Origin: Methanomassiliicoccus sp. UBA345
GTDB lineage: Archaea; Thermoplasmatota; Thermoplasmata; Methanomassiliicoccales; Methanomassiliicoccaceae
Assembly (NCBI GenBank): GCA_002504525.1
Contig: DATD01000011.1
Location: 26,117-65,487, forward strand
Direction: 5' to 3'
Length of the DNA stretch: 39,371 nt
Part shown: positions 21,752 to 30,129 of the stretch, piece by piece
How positions within the stretch are numbered: the first letter of the stretch is position 1
Layout of the letters: each line of letters starts with the position of its first letter
Translations under genes and position numbers: made by a program
Notes under the pieces: generated by a model
Databases searched by the model: none
Told to the model about the DNA's origin: nothing
Seen by the model: only the letters and a program-made list of their open reading frames with translations

Positions 21752-22795
21752 ATGGTCGGTTCACAGGACTCGTGCATCGAGATGAGCGAGGAGTGCGCCC
21801 AGCTCAGGATCCACGTGATCGGCTGCGGCGGAGGGGGATGCAACAGCGTCAACCGGCTGATGGCCATGGGCATCCAGGGAGTGGAGACGGTGGCCATAAA
21901 CACCGACAAGAGCCATCTCCAGACCGTTAATTCTCATAGGCGGCTGCTCATCGGAGCAGGGCTGACCAGGGGGCTTGGGGCGGGAGGCCTCCCCGACGTG
22001 GGCGAGGAGTGCATGGAGAATGCGCTGGAGCCCCTCAACGACATTCTTCGCGACAGCGACCTCACCTTCATCACGGTGGGCATGGGCGGCGGGACCGGCA
22101 CGGGCGTCGCGCCCGTGGTCGCCAAGCAGGCCAAGCGCACCGGCGCCATCGTCATATCCATCGCCACCACGCCGTTCGAGTTCGAACGGGGCCGGCGCAT
22201 GGAGGTGGCCAGGCTGGGCATCAAGAAGCTCAACGAGCATTCCGACATGATGCTCCTGCTGGACAACAACCGCCTGCTGGACATGGTCGCGAACCTGCCG
22301 GTGGACCAGGGCCTGGCGGTGATGGACCAGTTGATCTCCGAGGTCATCAAGGGCCTGGTGGAAGCGATCACGCTCCCTTCCCTGGTCAACCTGGACTATG
22401 CGGACCTCAGGACCATCATCGGCCACCGCGGGGTCTCCACCATCCTGTTCGGGGAGAGCACCGACCCCGACGGGGCGGTGCAGGACGCGCTGAGCAATCC
22501 TCTTCTGGAAGTGGATTACGAGGGCGCCACCGGGGCGCTGATCCACATCACCGGCGGCTCGGGCCTCACCACCAAGAAGGTGACCAAGGTCCTCAATGGG
22601 ATAAGCGAACAGCTCGACCCCCGCGCCCAGGTAATCTTCGGGGCCAGGGTGGATCCGTCGTTCAGGGACAGCATCCGGGTCATGGCGGTCATTACCGGCA
22701 TCCACGAGGGACCTCGTCGCGAAGGACGGCGCAGCGGCGCCGCGGCCGAGCTGGACCGCACGGTGGAAGAGCTGGCGTTCGCCCGGCGCCGCTGA
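21752..22795 (+). CDS. ftsZ2: FtsZ2-type cell division protein
   Basis: Third FtsZ in the window, 347 residues and clearly divergent from the tandem pair. The nucleotide loops are present: IGCGGGGCNSVNRL, AINTDKSHL and GMGGGTGTGVAPVVA. The T7 loop NLDYADLRTIIGHRG keeps the Asp pair. It lacks the long N-terminal lead of the other two, and its basic C-terminal tail differs (EGRRSGAAAELDRTVEEL). In archaea with two types, FtsZ1 organises the division site and FtsZ2 drives constriction. It is co-transcribed with the RHH regulator, and its stop directly abuts the convergent TrmJ stop. Confidence 0.92.
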   Translation: MVGSQDSCIEMSEECAQLRIHVIGCGGGGCNSVNRLMAMGIQGVETVAINTDKSHLQTVNSHRRLLIGAGLTRGLGAGGLPDVGEECMENALEPLNDILRDSDLTFITVGMGGGTGTGVAPVVAKQAKRTGAIVISIATTPFEFERGRRMEVARLGIKKLNEHSDMMLLLDNNRLLDMVANLPVDQGLAVMDQLISEVIKGLVEAITLPSLVNLDYADLRTIIGHRGVSTILFGESTDPDGAVQDALSNPLLEVDYEGATGALIHITGGSGLTTKKVTKVLNGISEQLDPRAQVIFGARVDPSFRDSIRVMAVITGIHEGPRREGRRSGAAAELDRTVEELAFARRR

Positions 22796-23512
22796 TCAGT
22801 TCCGCCCCGGCTTCCTGCCCGAGGCCGCCTTGACCGCGTCGCTGAACACGCCCATGATGGTGAAGAACTCCCACTTGGTGGGAACGGCTCGTCCCATCAT
22901 GCGGCGGAACATGACCTCCGTTTTCTCTCGTCGGAACTCCGGATAGTCCACGGCCTCGAGCAGCTGGTGGAAGAAGCCGAACAGCAGCTCTTTCTCCTCC
23001 ATGGAGGCCGGCCTCGGCAGCGATATGGGGCTCCCGCACTGGAATATCTCATAGAGGACTATGGACAGCGCGTGTGAGAGGTTGAGGGTGGGGTAGTCAT
23101 CGGAGGAGGGGATGTGCACCAGCAGGTCGCATCGCTCCAGCTGCTCCTGCGTCAGGCCGAGGTCCTCGGGGCCGAACACCAGGGCGATGCGGCCCTCATG
23201 CTCCTTGACCTTCTCGGCGAAGGCGCGGGGCGTCTCCGGTATGCGCGCGAAGTGCTTCTCCCCCTCGGTGATGATGCCCGACGTGCCGACCGCCAGTGAG
23301 CAGTCCTTCAGCGCGTCCTCGAAAGTTGCCGTCACCGTAGCGCCGTCCAGGATGTAGCCGGCGTGCTTGGCGCGCTTGTACGCCTCGTCGCCCACGGCGC
23401 ATGGGTCCACCATGAAAAGCTCACTGAACCCGAAGTTGGCCATGGCCCGCGCGACCGCGCCTACATTGCCCTCGTGCATCGGGGAGATCAGCACCACTCT
23501 GTAGGCCGGCAT
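22796..23512 (-). CDS. trmJ: TrmJ-type tRNA/rRNA 2'-O-ribose methyltransferase (SpoU/SPOUT)
   Basis: Methylates the ribose at a tRNA anticodon-loop position (position 32 in characterised homologues). 238 residues: the N-terminal SPOUT domain opens with RVVLISPMHEGNVGAVARAM and contains the knot motifs ALVFGPEDLGLT and PTLNLSHALSIVLYE. A C-terminal helical extension with EVMFRRMMGRA is typical of TrmJ. It is divergent from truA across a 39-base spacer holding TATA-like TTAAGTAGG about 28 bases from its ATG, suggesting a leaderless mRNA. Confidence 0.88.
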   Translation of the reverse strand: MPAYRVVLISPMHEGNVGAVARAMANFGFSELFMVDPCAVGDEAYKRAKHAGYILDGATVTATFEDALKDCSLAVGTSGIITEGEKHFARIPETPRAFAEKVKEHEGRIALVFGPEDLGLTQEQLERCDLLVHIPSSDDYPTLNLSHALSIVLYEIFQCGSPISLPRPASMEEKELLFGFFHQLLEAVDYPEFRREKTEVMFRRMMGRAVPTKWEFFTIMGVFSDAVKAASGRKPGRN

Positions 23513-23551
23513 GTCGGAGGGCTTAAGAGCGCATTCCTACTTAATCCTGCC

Positions 23552-24343
23552 GTGGTCTGGCACGCGGCGGTGAAGCTGGCATACGACGGCAGGTTGTTCA
23601 TGGGCTCCCAGCGGCAGCCTTGCGTGCGGACGGTGGAATCGGAGACCATGGAGGCGCTGAGAAAGATCGGCGCCATAGAATCGGCTTCATCGTCGCACCT
23701 GCGTTTCGCCAGCCGCACCGACCGGGGGGTGAGCGCGCTCGGCAACGTGGCAGCGTTCAACACCTCCTTCGATCGGGCGGCGCTGCTGAAGGCGCTGAAC
23801 GCCGCTTCCCCGGACGTGCTGTTCTACGCGTGGGCCGAAGTGCCGGAGGCGTTCTCGGCGAGACGGGCCAGGCAGCGATGGTACCGCTATCTGCTCCCGT
23901 CCGACGGCCTCGACGTCGAGCTGTTGGCCAAATGCGCGGCATTGTTCGAGGGCCGCCATGACTTCAGGCGGTTCTGCCGGCCGGACGGCCGCCCCACCGT
24001 CAGGACGATCGATTCGTTCCACGTCGTGAAGGACGGCGGAGCGATGGTGATCGACGTCCGGGGGCGGGAGTTCCTGCGCAACATGGTGCGCCGCATGGTG
24101 GCCGCCCTGATCGAGGCAGGCTCCGGACACGTTTCCCTCGAGGAGGTCTCGTCGGTGCTGAACGGAGAGGACAGATGCTTCGGCCTGGCCCCCGCCGAGC
24201 AGCTGATCCTCATGGACGTGGACCATGGAGTGGAGTTCACGGCCCACTGCCCCGCCACCCTGCGCCGCAAGGTGGCGGCATACCACGCCGACGCGCTATC
24301 GAGGAGCGCGTTCATCGACGGCCTGCGCGAACGCCTCGCGTGA
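23552..24343 (+). CDS. truA: tRNA pseudouridine synthase TruA
   Basis: Isomerises uridines in the tRNA anticodon arm. 263 residues: AAVKLAYDGRLFMGSQRQP, the catalytic SRTDRGVSALGNVAAF with the nucleophilic Asp, RWYRYLLP, the HDFRRFCRPDG segment and REFLRNMVRRMV. The frame is open upstream, but similarity begins here. GTG at 23552 is the likely start, with GTG at 23570 as alternative. A TATA-like CTTAAGAG about 27 bases upstream fits a leaderless GTG start. It is paired divergently with trmJ, so two tRNA-modification genes share the spacer. Confidence 0.88.
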   Translation: MVWHAAVKLAYDGRLFMGSQRQPCVRTVESETMEALRKIGAIESASSSHLRFASRTDRGVSALGNVAAFNTSFDRAALLKALNAASPDVLFYAWAEVPEAFSARRARQRWYRYLLPSDGLDVELLAKCAALFEGRHDFRRFCRPDGRPTVRTIDSFHVVKDGGAMVIDVRGREFLRNMVRRMVAALIEAGSGHVSLEEVSSVLNGEDRCFGLAPAEQLILMDVDHGVEFTAHCPATLRRKVAAYHADALSRSAFIDGLRERLA

Positions 24344-24617
24344 TCGCCGTGCCGAAGGCCGCCGGCGCCCACGGCCAGGTTAGCGGTCTGCGTTCCATTA
24401 TAGGAATCGATATTGGTAGCATGCTCAACCACTTCTTTAATACCCGTCAGAAAATCATATCATATCCAGTGGTGTGGAGCAAGGTCCGCGGGGATGTTCT
24501 TCCGGAAGCCCGGCCACGTGCCGGCGTTCTCCGGGAGGTACAAGGCCGCAGATGGGACAACGTCGTTCCTGATGCAGGCGAGCAAAGTATTTTTCGCTCC
24601 TCGGCCTAACGTCCGGT
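24344..24617. other. Intergenic stretch between truA and fap7
   Basis: About 270 bases without a convincing protein frame. TATA-like TTCTTTAATACCC near 24433-24445 could drive a transcript from about 24465, and AAAGTATTTTTC near 24589-24600 lies about 25 bases before the fap7 start. A small RNA between them is possible, but I see no box C/D, H/ACA or tRNA pattern. Confidence 0.35.
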
Positions 24618-25145
24618 ATGTTGGTTGCGCTCACCGGGACGCCGGGTACGGGCAAGAGCACGGCCGGAGAGCTTCTTCGCTCCGGCGGCTGGACGGTGAT
24701 CGAGCTCTCCGACCTGGTCCGGCAAGGCAAAGTGTCCACGGTCCTGGACCGGGAGCGGGACAGCCTGGAGGTCGACACCGATGAGCTGGACGAGGTCGTG
24801 CGGAGCTCGCTGCCCGAAGGCGACGCGGTGCTGGTCGGCCACCTCTCCCACTTCCTGTCGGTGGACCTCGTGATCGTCCTGCGATGCCGCCCGTCGGTGC
24901 TGGCCGACCGCCTCCGGTCCCGCGGATGGTCGGACCGGAAGATACGGGAGAACATCGAGGCCGAGGGGTGCGACGTCATACTGGTGGAAGCGGTCGACTC
25001 TGACGCGGAGGTCGCGGAGATCGACACCACGCATCTGTCGGCCGAGGGGACGGCCGCAGCCATCGAGGAGGTCCTGGCCGGAGAAAGGGAGAAGTACGCG
25101 GTGGGGCATGTGGACTGGAGCGATGAGGTGATGAGCTGGTTCTAG
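24618..25145 (+). CDS. fap7: Adenylate kinase 6/Fap7 family NTPase
   Basis: Adenylate-kinase-like ATPase that helps mature the small ribosomal subunit. 175 residues: P-loop LTGTPGTGKSTAGELL at the N-terminus, the short NMP-binding region around VIELSDLVRQGKV, VLVGHLSHFLSVDLVIVL, the base-binding CRPSVLADRLRSRGW and WSDRKIRENIEAEGCDVI. The short length and lack of a long lid domain fit the archaeal AK6 group. It is probably transcribed leaderlessly from an AT-rich element about 25 bases upstream. The phosphatidyltransferase gene follows after 17 bases. Confidence 0.88.
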   Translation: MLVALTGTPGTGKSTAGELLRSGGWTVIELSDLVRQGKVSTVLDRERDSLEVDTDELDEVVRSSLPEGDAVLVGHLSHFLSVDLVIVLRCRPSVLADRLRSRGWSDRKIRENIEAEGCDVILVEAVDSDAEVAEIDTTHLSAEGTAAAIEEVLAGEREKYAVGHVDWSDEVMSWF

Positions 25146-25162
25146 ATGCCAAGCGGGACAGC

Positions 25163-25771
25163 GTGGAGTTCATCCTTGAGCCCATAGCCAGGTCCCTGAC
25201 CCGGTTCAGCCCCAACACCGTCTCCTGGATCGCCTTCGTCCTCGCTTTCCTGGCGGGGGCGGCGATCATCCTCAGTCCTGGGCGGTGGCCGCTGCTGCTC
25301 CCGCTGTCCGCGGCGCTGGTGATCCTCTCAGGCCTGTTCGACGCCCTCGATGGCAAGGTGGCGAGGCTGACCGGGAAGGCATCCCGGCGGGGTGACCTCC
25401 TGGACCACGTCCTGGACCGCTATGCCGACGTCGTCATGATCGCCGCGGTGGCGTTCAGCGCGTGGTGCGACCCCTACATCGGGATCCTGGCCATCATCGG
25501 AGTGCTAATGACCAGCTACATGGGAACGCAGTGCCAGGCCATCGGCGCGGGCCGCCTGTACTCCGGACTGCTAGGGCGGGCCGACCGCGTCGTCCTGTTG
25601 ACCATCGCTCCATTGCTGCAGATGGCGTTCATGCTGTTCTCCGACGGCTGGGTCGTCCTCGGCCCGGTGTCGCTGTCGGCGTTCGAGCTGGTGATGCTAT
25701 GGTTCGCCATAGTCGGCAACATCACTGCGGTGCAGCGGGCCCTGAAGATCTGGAAGATGGTGCCCCCGTAG
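25163..25771 (+). CDS. CDP-alcohol phosphatidyltransferase family membrane enzyme
   Basis: Transfers a head-group alcohol to CDP-archaeol in membrane lipid synthesis, perhaps archaetidylinositol-phosphate synthase. 202 residues with about six membrane helices. The family motif is complete: LFDALDGKVAR, eight spacer residues, G, then LLDHVLDRYAD (the D-x2-D-G-x2-A-R ... G-x3-D-x3-D pattern). The start is a GTG at 25163, with no good ribosome-binding site; an ATG at 25146 is out of frame. The last 50 bases overlap the convergent primase gene. The head group is not certain from sequence. Confidence 0.87.
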   Translation: MEFILEPIARSLTRFSPNTVSWIAFVLAFLAGAAIILSPGRWPLLLPLSAALVILSGLFDALDGKVARLTGKASRRGDLLDHVLDRYADVVMIAAVAFSAWCDPYIGILAIIGVLMTSYMGTQCQAIGAGRLYSGLLGRADRVVLLTIAPLLQMAFMLFSDGWVVLGPVSLSAFELVMLWFAIVGNITAVQRALKIWKMVPP

Positions 25772-26795
25772 GCCGCCGCATCGGGCGGTTCTTGAGGCGG
25801 TAGTAGCTGAGGGGATGCTTCACCTTGGCCTTGGGATTCTCGCACAGCGAGTCCGGCTCGAAGCAGATCCCATAGCTCTTCATGGTGGTGCATTCGGGAG
25901 GCGTATATTCCGTTCCCGATGTCTCGCCGGTGATGTGGTCTATCTGATACTTGGTCTTGGAGGCATCGAAGTCGGGCGAGACGGAGAACAGGTTGAGGAT
26001 CTCCTCGGCCGACAGCCCGATGTGGTGCATGAAAGACACCAGCGCGAAGCGGGCCGAGTGAGGAAGGTTCTCTCCGGCCTGGGCCATGCCGATGAAGTGC
26101 TTCATGCACGGGGGGAAGTTGTCCACGCTGACCTTCCCGAAGTCCTCTGCTTTGTATCTCTCGCGCATCAGGACGGTGCGGTCCTTCAGCTCGCGGATGT
26201 CGCCCTCCAGCGCGCGCAGGATGGTCTCGTCGACCGGCAGCGGCAGCTCGCTCTCCAGCCGGTCCTGCAGCGCCTGCTGCAAGACCCTGGCGAACTTCAG
26301 CTGGGACAGTGACACGTGGCCGCTCTTCACCTCGGTGTTGACGAGCTTCCACTCCTTGCTGCGCATGCGCGACGTGTACTTCAGGTAGTCGGAGAAGTGC
26401 ATCCTCAGCGATTCGCCGTCCCGGCTGGCCGCGACGTCGAGCTGGTACGCGACCTCCTCCACCACGTCCAGGTCCTCCCTTTCCAGCCGCTCGTACATCG
26501 TGACGCCCTCGGCCAGCGCGTAGCGTTTGGTCAGGAACCGCTCGTTCACGCCGGAGACGTACATCCTGGCCATGGGGTATGAGAGCACCTCCTCCAGGCG
26601 ATCGCCCTCGGTGGCCATGGGCCGCAGCTGGACCACGCCGTGCTCCAGCGCGTCGATCACGCGGGCCTTGCCCCGCGCCCTCGCTCCGCGGTAGGCCTGA
26701 TGGACCAGAAGGTCTTCCAGCGTGACGCCCTGGTCCTTGACGTGCTCGGCAGCGTCGCGGAGGAACGGGAACTTGGAGTAGCTGAGAGGGTCCAC
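25722..26795 (-). CDS. priL: DNA primase large subunit
   Basis: Works with the catalytic small subunit to make RNA/DNA primers. 357 residues: a helical N-terminal domain opening with DPLSYSKFPFLRDAAEHV and a C-terminal 4Fe-4S domain with Cys in FPPCMKHF, PPECTTMKSYGIC and DSLC (four ligands in the expected order). HPLSYYRLKN closes the domain. The final roughly 20 residues are Pro/Arg/Ser-rich and overlap the antisense phosphatidyltransferase gene by 50 bases. The small subunit is not in the window. A radical SAM gene lies 42 bases upstream on the same strand. Confidence 0.9.
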   Translation of the reverse strand: MDPLSYSKFPFLRDAAEHVKDQGVTLEDLLVHQAYRGARARGKARVIDALEHGVVQLRPMATEGDRLEEVLSYPMARMYVSGVNERFLTKRYALAEGVTMYERLEREDLDVVEEVAYQLDVAASRDGESLRMHFSDYLKYTSRMRSKEWKLVNTEVKSGHVSLSQLKFARVLQQALQDRLESELPLPVDETILRALEGDIRELKDRTVLMRERYKAEDFGKVSVDNFPPCMKHFIGMAQAGENLPHSARFALVSFMHHIGLSAEEILNLFSVSPDFDASKTKYQIDHITGETSGTEYTPPECTTMKSYGICFEPDSLCENPKAKVKHPLSYYRLKNRPMRRPTGAPSSRSSGPAAPQ

Positions 26796-26837
26796 GGCCG
26801 AATCAGGGCATGCGGCGATAAAAAGGTTGCATCCCCG

Positions 26838-28460
26838 TCATCGCGCTTGGTCGAACGTCACCAGTCCCCGGACGTTGTCTGCGACCGAGCGATCGTCCAG
26901 CGCCGCGGCGAGGTCGTCGAACGAGCGCAGCGGCCTCTTCCTGAACAGCCGGATGGCGCGCTTGCGCCCGACCCCGGGAAGCGACTCCAGCGCTGCCAGG
27001 GAGCAGGTGTTCACGTTCAGGGGGTGCTCGATGGCGGTGATGCTCCTCCGACCCCATGACACCACCGCCGCGTCGACGAAGCGGCCCAGCTCGATGGGGT
27101 ACGGGAAACCGACCAGCAGCGGATAGGAGCCGATCTGGCGGCCGAAGGTGGTGTTGCCCTCCCTCACCTCGGTGTAAACGTTCCTGAGGACCGTCCCCGC
27201 CGGGGTGAGGCGCTGCAGCATGGGACGGTCGATGCTCTCCCTGACGTCCTCCTTGAAGCGGATGAACTGCGAGCGCGTCACCGGGGAGCGGTACTCCTTC
27301 CTCACCGGAATGACCTGCCGGATGTTCAGCCTACGCAGCAGGCATCCGCTGTCCATGACCGCTCCCAGGAACGCTCGGTCGAGGTCGAGGGTGCGCGGCG
27401 TCTCGCCGTCCAGGCCGATGATGAGGTTGAGCCCCGGCAGCAGCCTCGGCAGGCCGCTCTCTCCGATGGGGCCGCCGACCTCGTTGATCATGCGGATGGC
27501 CTCCAGCGCCTGCTCGGCGGTGGCGTTGAGGTTGTTCGCGTCCTTGACCGCGGGATCGGCGCTCTCCAGGCCCAGGGCGAGCACGTTGCCGCCGGTGCAG
27601 TGCTTAACCAACGATCGCAGCACCTCTCTCGCCTCATCCGGGTAGGTGGCGATGACCGCCGGATTGGCATTGTCCACGTGAAGCACGTCCGGGCCGAGCG
27701 CGGCGATGTCGGCGAACAGCCGCTCCACCGCGGCAGGGTTCGGCCGGGGAGGGTCGGCGGACATGTCGGCCTTGTAGGATACGATGCAGGTCTGGGCACC
27801 AAGCCTGAAGTTCGTGACGCCCAGCTTCCGCAGGGCGGCGCACTCGGCGATGATGTCCTCCTCGTCCCTCGTGATCGGTGCGCCCTTCATCGGTTCGATG
27901 CAGAACGAGCAGCCTCCCGACGCATAGCGCGGACATCCGCGATACGTCTCGATCTCGGCGATCAGGGGCTGCGGGAAGTCCGGATGCTCGGTCGAGACGA
28001 CGGCCCCGAGGAGCAGCCAGCGGTTCCATTCTTCGATGCTCCTCCACCGGTCGGACGGCTCCTCACCGCGCAGCAGGCCGTTCAGCACCCTGGCGGGGTC
28101 ATGGCGCGCCCGGACGTGATACCATTCATCATGGGACGGGTCCGAGGCCGCGGGACCGCCCAGTACCCGGATGCCGGGCAGCCGGCCGGCCAGCTCGCGC
28201 ACCTCCCGGCCGGAGGCGGGCATGGCCCTGAGGTATTTGCCCGGTACGGCGGTGCCGGCCATCACCAGGCTGACATCGGCCTTGGGTATGGCCGCCCCGT
28301 TCCGCAGCTGCCCGATGGTGACGTAGCTGACCTCGGCGCCGGCGTCGGCGGCCGCCCCGGCCGCCGCGCGAATCTGCGGGGAGAGGTACGGAGGGACCCC
28401 CAGGCACGCGGGCTCATCGACGAAGCCGTCCACGATGACCGCCCGAAGCTCCCTGCTCAT
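26838..28460 (-). CDS. Radical SAM protein with helix-hairpin-helix C-terminus (COG1031-like)
   Basis: 540 residues. An N-terminal Rossmann-like domain (about 1-150), resembling the B12-binding-like part of related enzymes, precedes the radical SAM cluster YRGCPRYASGGCSFC with three Cys at about residue 178. A SAM barrel follows, with VTNFRLGAQTCIVSY and GLNLIIGLDGETPRT. The last roughly 70 residues contain an HhH DNA/RNA-binding motif, LAALESLPGVGRKRAIRLF. The family is widespread in archaea and uncharacterised; RNA modification is a reasonable guess from the HhH domain. A TATA-like element about 28 bases upstream suggests a leaderless message. It lies upstream of priL and may be co-transcribed with it. 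Confidence 0.82.
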   Translation of the reverse strand: MSRELRAVIVDGFVDEPACLGVPPYLSPQIRAAAGAAADAGAEVSYVTIGQLRNGAAIPKADVSLVMAGTAVPGKYLRAMPASGREVRELAGRLPGIRVLGGPAASDPSHDEWYHVRARHDPARVLNGLLRGEEPSDRWRSIEEWNRWLLLGAVVSTEHPDFPQPLIAEIETYRGCPRYASGGCSFCIEPMKGAPITRDEEDIIAECAALRKLGVTNFRLGAQTCIVSYKADMSADPPRPNPAAVERLFADIAALGPDVLHVDNANPAVIATYPDEAREVLRSLVKHCTGGNVLALGLESADPAVKDANNLNATAEQALEAIRMINEVGGPIGESGLPRLLPGLNLIIGLDGETPRTLDLDRAFLGAVMDSGCLLRRLNIRQVIPVRKEYRSPVTRSQFIRFKEDVRESIDRPMLQRLTPAGTVLRNVYTEVREGNTTFGRQIGSYPLLVGFPYPIELGRFVDAAVVSWGRRSITAIEHPLNVNTCSLAALESLPGVGRKRAIRLFRKRPLRSFDDLAAALDDRSVADNVRGLVTFDQAR

Positions 28461-28480
28461 GTTGGAGCCAAGGCCGCCCG

Positions 28481-28495
28481 GCTATATCTAAAATG
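28481..28495 (-). promoter_or_regulatory. TATA box for the radical SAM gene
   Basis: The minus strand reads CATTTTAGATATAGC, centred about 28 bases before the ATG at 28460. Confidence 0.45.
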
Positions 28496-28669
28496 CTTCC
28501 GGCCCGCGTCGCATGAGTTCGAGCCGGGGCAGCGTTCCCGCATCATCGAAAGACATCGTTCGAAAAGAGGACAGGTTTGCTCGAAGAATGACAAAGGGAC
28601 GCGGAATTCGTAGGAAATCGGGAAAATGGTCCACATTCTCCCGTGAGTTCACTGCATTCGCCCCCCAAT

Positions 28670-28686
28670 GGTTAAATAATAAAATC
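28670..28686 (+). promoter_or_regulatory. TATA element upstream of the malic enzyme gene
   Basis: GGTTAAATAATAAAATC is the strongest AT block in the 281-base spacer 28461-28741. It predicts initiation near 28703 and a leader of about 40 bases. The remaining part of the spacer shows no convincing gene. Confidence 0.5.
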
Positions 28687-28741
28687 GTAAGTTTCGGAAA
28701 GTCCCCGTAAAGTGAACCTTTGTCCCCGGGGTCCTGGAGTA

Positions 28742-30097
28742 ATGCTCATGAAGCCCGTTGATAAGACGTCCGAGGAAGAAATGCTGAAGAAAGCGTATGA
28801 GCCCGCCAGGCTGGCCATGAAGTATCATCCCTTCTACGAGGGGAAGATCGAGATAACCGCCAAATGCCCGGTGCGCGACCTCAACGATTTCGCCATCTGG
28901 TACACCCCCGGCGTAGCGGAGCCGTGCAAGGACATCCAGAAGAACCCCGAGAGGGTCTACGATCACACCAGCAAGGGCAACATGGTGGCCATCATATCGG
29001 ACGGCACCAGGGTATTGGGCCTGGGAGACATCGGCCCCGAGGCCGGCCTGCCGGTCATGGAGGGCAAGGCCCTGCTGTTCAAGTACCTGGGCGGAGTGGA
29101 CGCCGTGCCGATCTGCCTGGCCACGAAGGACACCGAGGAGATCATCAGGACCGTGAAGTACCTGGCCCCCTCCTTCGGAGGGATCAACCTGGAGGACATC
29201 TCCAACCCCAAGTGCTTCGAGATCCTGGATCGCCTGAGGGCGGAGATGGACATACCCGTGTGGCACGACGACCAGCAGGGCACGGCGACCATCGTCACGG
29301 CCGGCGCCATCAACGCCCACAAGGTGGTCGGAAAGAAGCTCTCCGAGTCCAAGGTCGCCATGGTCGGCGCCGGTGCGGCGAACATCGCCATCTCCCGCGT
29401 CATGGTGGCGGCCGGGTTCAACATCAAGAACATCGTCATGGTGGACTCCAAGGGAACGCTCCATGCCGGCAGGGATGACATCAAGGGCCACCACGCCGAG
29501 AAGTGGTTCATGTGCGAGAACTCCAACGCCGCGGGCGTGGTGGGAGGGATCGAGGACGCCATGAAGGGCGCCGACATCCTGGTCGCCGCCTCCCGGCCGG
29601 GGCCAGGCGTCATCAAGAAGGAGTGGGTCTCGGGAATGGCCGACGATGCCATCGTGTTCGCCACCGCCAACCCGATCCCGGAGATATGGCCCTGGGAGGC
29701 CGAGGAGGGCGGGGCCAGGATCATCGCCACCGGCCGGTCCGACTTCCCCAACCAGGTCAACAACTCCCTTGGGTTCCCGGGCATCTTCCGCGGCGCCCTG
29801 GACGTCCGCGCCAGGACCATCACCGACGAGATGTGCATCGCCGCCGCCCACGCGATCGCCGATACCGCCGAGGCCCACGGGCTGTCGGAGACGTACATCG
29901 TCCCGAACATGGATGACGTCGATGTGTTCGTCCGGGAGGCCGTGGCGGTCGGGATGAAGGCCATCGAGACCGGCATCGCCAGGGTGACCATGTCCCGCGA
30001 GGAGCTGGAGCGCCGCGCCAGGACCGCCATCGGGCGGGCCAGGGGCGAGACCAAGCTGCTCATGAAGGAAGGCTACATCCGGAACCCTCCGGAGTGA
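28742..30097 (+). CDS. Malic enzyme (malate dehydrogenase, decarboxylating)
   Basis: Converts malate to pyruvate and CO2 with NAD(P)+. About 451 residues of the short bacterial/archaeal type: IWYTPGVAEPCKDI with the catalytic Tyr, GDIGPEAGLPVMEGKALLF, the divalent-metal motif VWHDDQQGTATIVTAGAIN, the dinucleotide loop AMVGAGAANIAISR and ATANPIPEIWP. The start is one of two close ATGs (28742, 28748) after TGGAG; the GTG further upstream is unlikely. It is followed after 32 bases by the PPC-domain gene and then by acetolactate decarboxylase. A malate-to-pyruvate-to-acetoin flow is imaginable, but no acetolactate synthase is in the window. Confidence 0.92.
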   Translation: MLMKPVDKTSEEEMLKKAYEPARLAMKYHPFYEGKIEITAKCPVRDLNDFAIWYTPGVAEPCKDIQKNPERVYDHTSKGNMVAIISDGTRVLGLGDIGPEAGLPVMEGKALLFKYLGGVDAVPICLATKDTEEIIRTVKYLAPSFGGINLEDISNPKCFEILDRLRAEMDIPVWHDDQQGTATIVTAGAINAHKVVGKKLSESKVAMVGAGAANIAISRVMVAAGFNIKNIVMVDSKGTLHAGRDDIKGHHAEKWFMCENSNAAGVVGGIEDAMKGADILVAASRPGPGVIKKEWVSGMADDAIVFATANPIPEIWPWEAEEGGARIIATGRSDFPNQVNNSLGFPGIFRGALDVRARTITDEMCIAAAHAIADTAEAHGLSETYIVPNMDDVDVFVREAVAVGMKAIETGIARVTMSREELERRARTAIGRARGETKLLMKEGYIRNPPE

Positions 30098-30129
30098 GCT
30101 TCCAAACCCCTTCCCTCTTTAGGTGCATC

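Noticed and set aside
24413..24784. A 123-residue plus-strand frame overlapping fap7
   Set aside because: Its second half is the out-of-frame shadow of fap7, and its first half matches no recognised domain.
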